64,000 bases of DNA from Aliiglaciecola sp041538045. GTDB taxonomy: Bacteria > Pseudomonadota > Gammaproteobacteria > Enterobacterales > Alteromonadaceae. Below, piece by piece: positions 44,417-51,731 of this stretch (its first letter is position 1; each line of letters begins with the position of its first letter). The notes beneath the pieces are model-generated. The model ran no database searches. It worked only from the letters and a program-made list of their open reading frames with translations, and had not been told where the DNA came from. Both the position numbers and the translations under genes were made by a program. Location: contig NZ_JBGOSE010000006.1 in NCBI RefSeq assembly GCF_041538045.1, forward strand, positions 124,001 to 188,000, read 5' to 3'.

Positions 44417-45247
44417 ATGTCGCAAAGTTATTACACCCTCCCTGAAATTAATCCCGCCATATTCGATTTAGGATTTTTAAGTCCCAAGTGGTATGGAATG
44501 ATGTATTTGGTCGGTTTTGTTGCGGCATGGTGGTTAGCGAATCGTCGCCTTGCCCGCACTGGCTGGAGCAAAGAGCAACTTAGCGATATGTTATTTTGGG
44601 GTTTCTTAGGGGTTATTCTCGGTGGCCGCATTGGTTATGTGTTGTTTTATCAGTTTGATCTATTTCTGGATAATCCACTGTACCTGTTTAAAATTAATGA
44701 AGGCGGCATGTCATTTCATGGCGGTTTGCTCGGTGTATTAACCGCATTATGGTTGAGTGCGCGACGCTTAAAAGTTCCTTTTTTGGTGGTGGGCGATTTT
44801 ATCGCTCCCCTAGTTCCCATTGGACTTGGCGCTGGGCGAATAGGTAACTTTATCAATTCTGAATTATGGGGGCGCACAACAGACGTTCCATGGGCGATCA
44901 TTTTCCCTAATGCCGGCAGTGAGCCGCGTCACCCTTCTCAGCTTTATGAATTTGCCCTAGAAGGGGTTTTGTTGTTTATTATTTTGTGGTTATATTCTAA
45001 GAAGCCACGTCCTATCGGTGCCGTTAGTGGTCTATTCTTGTTAGGGTATGGAAGTTTTAGATTTTTTGTGGAGTTTTTCCGTCAGTGGGATAGTCATTTG
45101 GACCTGTATTTAGGCTTTCTCAGCCGAGGTCAAATGTTATCATTACCGATGATTATCGCTGGCATTTTGATGGTTGTTTGGGCTTATAAGCAAAATGCAG
45201 TATATCAACCACAAAGTACTAAATTAAAAAAAGGTAAGAAAGTTTAA
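44417..45247 (+). CDS. lgt: Prolipoprotein diacylglyceryl transferase
   Basis: Lgt moves diacylglycerol from phosphatidylglycerol to the lipobox Cys of prolipoproteins in the inner membrane. The 276-residue protein has seven helices. The key motifs are GVILGGRIGYVLFY, GGMSFHGGLLGVL (catalytic His region) and LGAGRIGNFINSELWGR, the Lgt signature, followed by PRHPSQLYE. It would act on the lipoproteins encoded in this window (NlpD and the C39-like peptidase). thyA begins 1 base later. Confidence 0.96.
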   Translation: MSQSYYTLPEINPAIFDLGFLSPKWYGMMYLVGFVAAWWLANRRLARTGWSKEQLSDMLFWGFLGVILGGRIGYVLFYQFDLFLDNPLYLFKINEGGMSFHGGLLGVLTALWLSARRLKVPFLVVGDFIAPLVPIGLGAGRIGNFINSELWGRTTDVPWAIIFPNAGSEPRHPSQLYEFALEGVLLFIILWLYSKKPRPIGAVSGLFLLGYGSFRFFVEFFRQWDSHLDLYLGFLSRGQMLSLPMIIAGILMVVWAYKQNAVYQPQSTKLKKGKKV

Positions 45248-45248
45248 A

Positions 45249-46082
45249 ATGCAGCAATATTTATCATTAATGCGTCATGTATTGGAAAATGGCAGCAAAA
45301 AAGAAGATCGAACCGGTACCGGTACGTTAAGTATATTTGGCTACCAAATGCGCTTCAATTTAGCTGACGGTTTCCCTTTAATCACCACAAAAAAATGTCA
45401 CTTACGTTCAATAATCCACGAATTACTATGGTTTATTAAAGGTGAAACAAATATAGCGTACTTAAAGGATAATGGCGTTAGCATCTGGGACGAGTGGGCC
45501 ACCGATGAAGGCGAACTTGGGCCTGTGTATGGTAAACAATGGCGCAGTTGGCAAGGAACAGATGGGACTGTAGTTGATCAACTTAGCGAACTACTTGAGC
45601 AAATAAAACATAATCCTGATTCTCGTCGGTTATTGTTAAGTGCTTGGAATCCTACTGTATTACCAGATAGTAAATTATCCCCCAAAGAGAATGCCAAGCA
45701 TGGCAAACAAGCTCTACCACCATGCCATACTATGTTCCAGTTTTATGTAATTGATAATAAGTTGTCATGTCAGTTATACCAGCGCAGCGGAGACATTTTT
45801 TTAGGAGTTCCATTTAATATCGCAAGCTATGCCTTATTAACTATGATGGTTGCACAAGTCTGTGATTTGCAACTTGGCGATTTTATCCATACATTTGGTG
45901 ACGCCCACCTTTATACCAACCACTTAGAACAAGCTGAACTACAATTATCTAGGGAGCCGTTAGCGCTGCCAAAAATGAAATTAAATCCAGAGGTCAAAAG
46001 CCTGTTTGATTTCACAATTGATGACTTTGAATTAGTCGATTATCAATCTTATCCACATATTAAAGCACCGGTTGCAATCTGA
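45249..46082 (+). CDS. thyA: Thymidylate synthase
   Basis: ThyA methylates dUMP to dTMP using methylene-tetrahydrofolate and yields dihydrofolate, which FolA recycles. EDRTGTGTLSIFGYQMRFNL, the nucleophile in LPPCHTMFQFYV, QLYQRSGDIFLGVPFNIASY and GDAHLYTNHLEQ are all present. At 277 residues it is 13 longer than E. coli ThyA. The extra residues form a polar loop (about 133-148) just before the active-site Cys. It is tightly linked to lgt, the usual pairing. Confidence 0.97.
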   Translation: MQQYLSLMRHVLENGSKKEDRTGTGTLSIFGYQMRFNLADGFPLITTKKCHLRSIIHELLWFIKGETNIAYLKDNGVSIWDEWATDEGELGPVYGKQWRSWQGTDGTVVDQLSELLEQIKHNPDSRRLLLSAWNPTVLPDSKLSPKENAKHGKQALPPCHTMFQFYVIDNKLSCQLYQRSGDIFLGVPFNIASYALLTMMVAQVCDLQLGDFIHTFGDAHLYTNHLEQAELQLSREPLALPKMKLNPEVKSLFDFTIDDFELVDYQSYPHIKAPVAI

Positions 46083-46094
46083 TGAGAACTTCGC

Positions 46095-47138
46095 GTGTCG
46101 ATTAATATACTTATTTGTGACGACTCAGGGTTCGCCCGCAAGCAAATGGCTCGGGCGTTACCTAGTGGTTGGGATATAAGTTTAAGCTTTGCTGAAAACG
46201 GTGAACAAGGTATCGAGATGATCAAAGCTGGTAAAGCAGAGTTGGTCTTCTTAGATTTAAATATGCCTATCATGGATGGTTACCAAACCATGCAGGTTAT
46301 CAAAGAACAAGACTTACCTACTTTAGTGATTGTGGTGTCTGGGGACGTTCAACCTCAAGCCCGAGCTCGTATGAAGCAGATGGGCGCTTTAGATTTTATT
46401 AGTAAACCAGTCGATAATGAAAAGCTTGCTACAATCTTGTCTCAATATGGCCTTTATACTGAAAGTGATTCGCCATCAGGCTCGAGTGTTATTCGTGATA
46501 TAAACCCTGCTGCTATGCCAGCCCTTTCTCAGTCAAAACAATTTTCAATGGCGGAAAAGTTGGATGTTTATCGAGAAATGGCCAATGTTGCTATGGGACA
46601 AGCTGGTGAGAAATTAGCACAACTGCTAAATATATTTATTGATTTACCCATACCTAACGTTAACTTAATTGAAACCACAGAATTGCATATGGCAATGGCG
46701 GAAATTAGTGATAATGAAAGTGTGTCAGCCATTTCCAAAGGATTTATTAGCGCAGGTATTAGTGGCGAAGCTATAATGATGTTTAATGATTCAAACTTCG
46801 CTAATTTGGTCGAGCTGCTTAATTACAAGCAAGTTGAAATCAATGAGTCTAGCGAGTTAGAAGCGCTGATGGATGTGGCGAATATTGCTGTCAGTGCTTG
46901 TTTAACAGCCTTGTCAGAGCAATTAAATGTGACCTTTACCCACAACCACCCTATTATTTTGGGGCAGCATTGTGGATTAGACAAACTGTTGAAAAATAAT
47001 GTATCGAGATGGAATAGAGTGTTAGCAATTGAAATAGGTTATGAGATTAAAGCTAAATCTATCAATTTTGATTTACTCTTATTATTTCCAGATAAATCAA
47101 TCGATCTTATGTTTGAAAAACTGGTAGAAGGTAACTGA
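46095..47138 (+). CDS. Response regulator with CheC/CheX-like phosphatase domain
   Basis: This 347-residue protein has an N-terminal receiver domain, about 1-122. Its acidic pocket is in ILICDDSG, the phospho-acceptor Asp in LVFLDLNMPIMDGY near residue 56, and the conserved Lys in DFISKPVD. A C-terminal CheC-type domain of about 155-340 follows, with MANVAMGQAGEKLAQLL and ALMDVANIAVSACLTALSEQ, the two helices that carry the E-x-x-N motif of CheC phosphatases in intact form or nearly so. The start GTG 46095 follows thyA by 12 bases. A diguanylate cyclase lies 6 bases downstream. A phosphorylation-to-c-di-GMP pathway is inferred; no sensor kinase is adjacent. Confidence 0.85.
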   Translation: MSINILICDDSGFARKQMARALPSGWDISLSFAENGEQGIEMIKAGKAELVFLDLNMPIMDGYQTMQVIKEQDLPTLVIVVSGDVQPQARARMKQMGALDFISKPVDNEKLATILSQYGLYTESDSPSGSSVIRDINPAAMPALSQSKQFSMAEKLDVYREMANVAMGQAGEKLAQLLNIFIDLPIPNVNLIETTELHMAMAEISDNESVSAISKGFISAGISGEAIMMFNDSNFANLVELLNYKQVEINESSELEALMDVANIAVSACLTALSEQLNVTFTHNHPIILGQHCGLDKLLKNNVSRWNRVLAIEIGYEIKAKSINFDLLLLFPDKSIDLMFEKLVEGN

Positions 47139-47144
47139 TAAATA

Positions 47145-48098
47145 ATGGGCGACGACTTTTCTGACATTAATGCACTGCATTGGCAGTTTGATTTGCTCGG
47201 CTCGATTGAAGTGGGGATCACCGTACTAGACCGTGATTTTAATGTTCTGGTGTGGAATCAGTTCATGGAAAACAATAGTGGTATTTTGCCTAGTCGAATC
47301 AAGTATAAGAATCTGTTTGAATTTTTTCCTGAAATAGATAAAGACTGGTTCTTAGTCAAAACAGAGCCCGTTGTTAGTCTCAAAAGCCCTGCATTTATTA
47401 TTTGGGAACAACGCCCCTATTTATTTAAATTTGAAACCAGTCGACCAATCACTTCCGCTTCAGACTTTATGTATCAGAATGTTACATTGTTCCCGCTGAC
47501 TTCTTTCGAAGGGGATGTTGAGCAGATCTGTATCGTGGTTTATGACGTGACCGATGAAGCTTTAAATAAAAAGGGCATCGAGTCCCTTAATCAACAATTG
47601 CAGCAAATTAGTCGTGTTGATGGGCTCACAGGGGTATTTAATCGTCGCTATTGGGAAGAGCAATTTTCCCTTGAACATAAACGAATTGTACGTAATGGCT
47701 TTCCAGCTTCTGTATTGATGCTAGACATTGACCACTTTAAAAAAGTTAACGATACCTATGGTCATCCTGCCGGTGACTACATAATAAAAACCTTGGCTAA
47801 AGTTGTGCAACAATCTATCCGAGAAACTGACCTCGCCGGACGCTACGGTGGTGAAGAATTTGTAGTATTATTGCCAGAAACGAACGCTGAAAACTCTATG
47901 ATTGTGGCTGAAAGGATACGAAGTGGTTGCGAAGATTTATTACCGCTTTATGAAGGCAATGAGATTCCGTTTACTGTCAGTATTGGTATTGCTGAGTTTA
48001 GTGTGACTTACCAAGATCATATGGTTTGGTTGGAAAAAGCTGACCAAGCTTTGTATCGTTCTAAAAAGGGAGGACGAAACCGAGTCAGCAAATTTTAA
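47145..48098 (+). CDS. Diguanylate cyclase with N-terminal PAS-like sensor
   Basis: The 317-residue protein makes cyclic di-GMP. Residues about 15-135 form a PAS-like domain (LGSIEVGITVLDRDFNVLVW). The GGDEF domain, about 150-317, opens with SRVDGLTGVFNRRYWEEQF, has MLDIDHFKKVNDTYGHPAGD and the active GRYGGEEFVVLLPE. An RETD inhibitory-site motif precedes it by five residues, so product feedback is expected. There is no membrane segment. It is coupled to the REC-CheC gene by a 6-base gap and probably takes its signal or is paired with it. Confidence 0.92.
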   Translation: MGDDFSDINALHWQFDLLGSIEVGITVLDRDFNVLVWNQFMENNSGILPSRIKYKNLFEFFPEIDKDWFLVKTEPVVSLKSPAFIIWEQRPYLFKFETSRPITSASDFMYQNVTLFPLTSFEGDVEQICIVVYDVTDEALNKKGIESLNQQLQQISRVDGLTGVFNRRYWEEQFSLEHKRIVRNGFPASVLMLDIDHFKKVNDTYGHPAGDYIIKTLAKVVQQSIRETDLAGRYGGEEFVVLLPETNAENSMIVAERIRSGCEDLLPLYEGNEIPFTVSIGIAEFSVTYQDHMVWLEKADQALYRSKKGGRNRVSKF

Positions 48099-48140
48099 TT
48101 TTAGCTGATTATTTGCACTAGGGACTCGGCAAAAACGAAA

Positions 48141-49496
48141 TCACTTTAGATCACGCCTTTCTAAAGCATATATATGATCTTTAATTAACCATAAAATGAT
48201 TAAGCTAGGTATCACCATTATGGCGGTTAAGATGAAAAAGAAAGCCCAGTTACCATCCATCCAATCAACCAAGAAGCCGCTGGCTGAAGCCATTAAGGTT
48301 CGACTTAGAGTCCCTAACGATGCCATTAATGCATATTGGGAAGCAGAAAATGCTTGATTACAAAGCAGTGAAATAAACGCCACTAGCGCCACTGAGCTCC
48401 AAGCTGCGGTAAAACCGTCTACGAAGATTGTGGCTGCAAATAACGCTTTATCCGGCCCCACTACTGACATTAATGCAAACATCAGGTTACTTGTCGCCAT
48501 AGCGAGCCCTCCGGTCATTAAACCTTTATAGATTCCGTATCGCACATTAACCATGCCGCCTAAAACAGCGAAAACAATAGTTACCCACCAATTTAGTAGT
48601 TTTGAGTAGCTACCAATGTCACTGTTGGTGAACCCTAGTTCTTTATAAAAAACAATACTCATTCGTCCCAAAAAGGCTTCACCGATCTTAAATAAAAAAA
48701 TGAACGCTAAAATGGAGAGAGCCAGTTTTACGCTATTGCGAGCGAAAAAATCGCGAAAAGGTTCTACTAATGTTACGGCTAGCCAGTTCACTAAGCGCTG
48801 AGAGCGATTTAGTTGCAAATCGCCAACCAAGGCCTTAGCGTATCGAGCACTGGCTGCCACTTGTTGTTCGATGCGGCTAGTAACAGGTTCATCACTGAAA
48901 AATACCAACAGCATAAGTCCAGCCATAATAGCGGCAAGGACGAAGTAAATATCTGACCATTGCCATCCTGCCATGTCGGAAATGAAAAAGGGGATTGCGC
49001 CTAAACCCCCATAACCGGTCCACCAACCTGCCGTTGCCATTGATGATGCGGCAGCAAGTTTGTCTTTTTCATGGGGCTTGATGATATCGATACGGTATGC
49101 ATCAATGGCAATATCTTGAGTAGCTGAAAATAGAGCAATTGAGAAGCCGACTAAACCAATAGCTAACAGGTTCTCTTGTGCTGGCACTACAGCCATAGCA
49201 ACGCACGCCATAATAATCATTATTTGGGTGGTGACAATCCAACCCCGCCGTTGACCTAGAATTGGCGGTCGAACTCTATCTAATAAAGGTGACCATAGAA
49301 AGTTGATTGAATAAGCAATGGTGATTGAGCCAATTAAACCAATAGAAGAGCGGCTTAGGCCGCTTTCTTGTAGCCATGCAGATAGTGCAGAGCCAATCAT
49401 CACCCATGGGAAACCACTAGCGATACCGAATAAAAAGACAAAAAGCAGACGCTTATCTTTGTAACAAAGAAGAGTATTTTTGATTGTTTCAGACAC
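48141..49496 (-). CDS. ampG: AmpG-like muropeptide MFS transporter
   Basis: This is a 451-residue major facilitator protein with about 12 hydrophobic segments and the AmpG-type features GIASGFPWVMIGSALSAWLQ near the start, LGQRRGWIVTTQ, and FSATQDIAIDAYRIDI. AmpG imports anhydro-muropeptides released by transglycosylases such as Slt, for recycling. Many Alteromonadales carry paralogues of this family, so the exact substrate is likely but not certain. The gene is convergent with the diguanylate cyclase. Confidence 0.85.
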   Translation of the reverse strand: MSETIKNTLLCYKDKRLLFVFLFGIASGFPWVMIGSALSAWLQESGLSRSSIGLIGSITIAYSINFLWSPLLDRVRPPILGQRRGWIVTTQIMIIMACVAMAVVPAQENLLAIGLVGFSIALFSATQDIAIDAYRIDIIKPHEKDKLAAASSMATAGWWTGYGGLGAIPFFISDMAGWQWSDIYFVLAAIMAGLMLLVFFSDEPVTSRIEQQVAASARYAKALVGDLQLNRSQRLVNWLAVTLVEPFRDFFARNSVKLALSILAFIFLFKIGEAFLGRMSIVFYKELGFTNSDIGSYSKLLNWWVTIVFAVLGGMVNVRYGIYKGLMTGGLAMATSNLMFALMSVVGPDKALFAATIFVDGFTAAWSSVALVAFISLLCNQAFSASQYALMASLGTLSRTLMASASGFLVDWMDGNWAFFFILTAIMVIPSLIILWLIKDHIYALERRDLK

Positions 49497-49598
49497 AGAG
49501 GTTCAATAGCTAAGGAAAAGAGCTATTGGATCACGTATGACCTTACAGTTCAATATCTAATTCAAAAATGCAATGTAGCAGATGATAGATGTGGGAAG

Positions 49599-49922
49599 TT
49601 ACGGTCGGATACCGATACAATCTAGTGGGTATTGCCCGTCACCCTCTAGATAATTTATACAGGTTTCAAGTTCAGAGCGTAAATACTTGTCATGCAATAA
49701 TTTTTGCTCTGGCCAATAATTTAATTGATGCAGTAAATGCCAGAAAACACGTTCTTTTTGTGAGTAAGGTTCATCATCTCTTTTTTTTACGTGCGCCCAC
49801 TCTTCAAGGGTATCCCAGAAATATAGATCTAACTCTATATAAGGGATTTTATAAGACCAATACCCTCTTACAAAAAAAGCTAATTGACTAGCTTTATGAT
49901 TTATAAAGTTCTTAATATTCAC
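49599..49922 (-). CDS. Small hypothetical protein
   Basis: A 107-residue ORF starting with GTG 49922. The product is soluble and rich in aromatic and charged residues (many Trp and Tyr, for example RGYWSYKIPYIELDLYFWD and HLLHQLNYWPEQKL) with no signal peptide. Its composition looks like a real folded protein rather than a chance ORF, but the ribosome site is weak and I do not recognise a family. It lies alone between the AmpG-like gene and the DUF3530 gene, both on the same strand. Confidence 0.55.
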   Translation of the reverse strand: MNIKNFINHKASQLAFFVRGYWSYKIPYIELDLYFWDTLEEWAHVKKRDDEPYSQKERVFWHLLHQLNYWPEQKLLHDKYLRSELETCINYLEGDGQYPLDCIGIRP

Positions 49923-50083
49923 GGTTAGTTTGAATCACTCAAGTTGATGCAATATTATGAAGTATAGACCGCAAATACGATGAATGTTCCCTAGGATTGG
50001 AAGAAAACTTATATCTGATTGAAATAACGAGAGATTAATTAGATATAAAAGATATAGATCAGGTACATTTGTGGTTAAAACCC

Positions 50084-50974
50084 TCACCAACCCATGTGGG
50101 TTAGCCAACCGTAAATTTCCTTTCCTAAACGAGCATATTGTTGGCTGTCCATAGTTTGGCCAATTAATTCCCTTTGCCGATACATCATTTTCAACGACTT
50201 TAGGGATTGTATTTTGCGCTGACTCACGGTTGCTTTTGCCCATGAGGTATCTGCAGCAGAGTACACATCAAGATAAGGCATGGGGGTTTGCGACACCCAT
50301 TTAGGAAGTTGCTGGTTATAGCTACGATCTGGCCATTGTGGGCTAATTGATACCATGCCGTCTGGGTAATCCAATTTGTTTTCAGCATAAATTTTCGTTA
50401 ACCAAGCCGCGCTAGTTCCTTGGGCGATGACTAAAAAGAAACCATTATATTGACGGGTTTTTTCAGCAATGGCGCGCATTTGCAGAATAATTTGTTGTTC
50501 ATGTTGATCAAATGCTGCTTGTTCTATTCTATTAACAGAGGCTTTATTTAAAATATCGTCAGTTGTGCCGTTGCTGCTAGGACTTGGTGTTTGATTGGTC
50601 GTATCAGCCTGTTGATTCGCGTTCGCATTTTGATCCGGGGCAGGCCCAAATCCACTGGTGGGGGCTGGCATTATCATGGTTACCCAGCCTACGTTGTTCA
50701 GGGCTGTAGAAAGTTGAACTAGTCCATGTTCGCTAAATGGGTTTCTGCCTGATTCACTCACCATCACTGCAACACCGCGAGTGATGGGGGTGTTTGATTC
50801 TGCAATGACCAAAGGAATTTGTTTTTCACCCACTAAAAGCACATCGTATTGATCATCAAACTGACTGCGTTGAATATCGTTAAGGGCCGCTTCAGGTGAT
50901 TGTAAACCATGGGCGGTGAGGCCGATCATCAATATGACTAAGCCAAGTATTGTGCTTAACGATTTTTTAACCAC
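50084..50974 (-). CDS. DUF3530 family alpha/beta-hydrolase-like exported protein
   Basis: This 296-residue protein has a signal peptide (MVKKSLSTILGLVILMIGLT to about AHG). The DUF3530 layout is recognisable: IPLVIAESNTPITRGVAVMV, then VGWVTMIMPAP, a low-complexity Asn/Gln/Thr/Ser linker at about residues 112-138, FFLVIAQGTSAAWLTKIY in the position of a nucleophile elbow, and MPYLDVYSAADTSWA near the site of the acidic residue. Enzymatic activity is uncertain. It lies 17 bases downstream of rluA and is likely cotranscribed with it. Confidence 0.82.
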   Translation of the reverse strand: MVKKSLSTILGLVILMIGLTAHGLQSPEAALNDIQRSQFDDQYDVLLVGEKQIPLVIAESNTPITRGVAVMVSESGRNPFSEHGLVQLSTALNNVGWVTMIMPAPTSGFGPAPDQNANANQQADTTNQTPSPSSNGTTDDILNKASVNRIEQAAFDQHEQQIILQMRAIAEKTRQYNGFFLVIAQGTSAAWLTKIYAENKLDYPDGMVSISPQWPDRSYNQQLPKWVSQTPMPYLDVYSAADTSWAKATVSQRKIQSLKSLKMMYRQRELIGQTMDSQQYARLGKEIYGWLTHMGW

Positions 50975-50991
50975 GTGTGCTCACAGCTCAT

Positions 50992-51696
50992 TTAATTTCC
51001 ATTATGTTCTATATCGGTTAGACCCGATGCAGACTTGAATGAAAACGGGCTAGGGCACTCAAATGCCATGGGTTCATTTGTTAATGGATGATTTAATTTT
51101 AAAGATTGAGCATGTAACTGCAAACGACTAGCACCTTGCAGAGCTTGCTCATGAGCGTAAAGCCTATCTCCCAATATTGGGTGGCCAATACTCAGCATAT
51201 GTACTCTTAGTTGGTGGGAACGTCCAGTGATTGGCGTGAGCTCTACCAGAGACTCTTGCTCATCACTGGCCAAGCACTTGTAATGGGTTAACGCCTGTTT
51301 TCCGCGTTCGTGATCAACCATCTGTTTTGGCCGGTTGGGCCAGTCACAAATTAGCGGTAAGTCAATACTTCCTTGTTCTTCCTTAAGTTTACCAAATACT
51401 CTAGCAATATAAGATTTAGAGGTTTGACGCAGCTCAAATGCTTTGGAGATCTTACGATGGCTATCCATATTCAGCGCCAAAACTATAAGCCCAGAGGTAG
51501 CCATATCCAAACGATGAACAATAGTCGCTGTTGGAAAAGCACGTTTAACTCGAAGTTGTAGGCTATCTTTATGTTCTAGGGCTTTACCTGGAACGGTTAA
51601 CAAACCACTAGGTTTGTTTAACACCAACATGCTCTCGTCTTGATAAATGATATCGAAATAGGGGTATCGGCTGGGGGCATAATTTAAAATCGCCAT
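50992..51696 (-). CDS. rluA: 23S rRNA/tRNA pseudouridine synthase RluA
   Basis: RluA makes pseudouridine 746 in 23S rRNA and 32 in tRNAs. The catalytic Asp is in TIVHRLDMATSGLIVLALN near residue 64. The LVELTPITGRSHQLRVHMLS and GHPILGDRLYA motifs follow, and there is no S4 domain, which together with the 234-residue length separates RluA from RluC and RluD. It sits downstream of rapA on the same strand, the E. coli order. Confidence 0.93.
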   Translation of the reverse strand: MAILNYAPSRYPYFDIIYQDESMLVLNKPSGLLTVPGKALEHKDSLQLRVKRAFPTATIVHRLDMATSGLIVLALNMDSHRKISKAFELRQTSKSYIARVFGKLKEEQGSIDLPLICDWPNRPKQMVDHERGKQALTHYKCLASDEQESLVELTPITGRSHQLRVHMLSIGHPILGDRLYAHEQALQGASRLQLHAQSLKLNHPLTNEPMAFECPSPFSFKSASGLTDIEHNGN

Positions 51697-51731
51697 TTAT
51701 ACTGCTGTTTCCCTTGCTTTGTCATCGTTCA

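Noticed and set aside
49935..50243. 102-codon minus-strand frame at the end of the DUF3530 gene
   Set aside because: It overlaps the DUF3530 coding end in another frame and continues into AT-rich DNA; no ribosome site.
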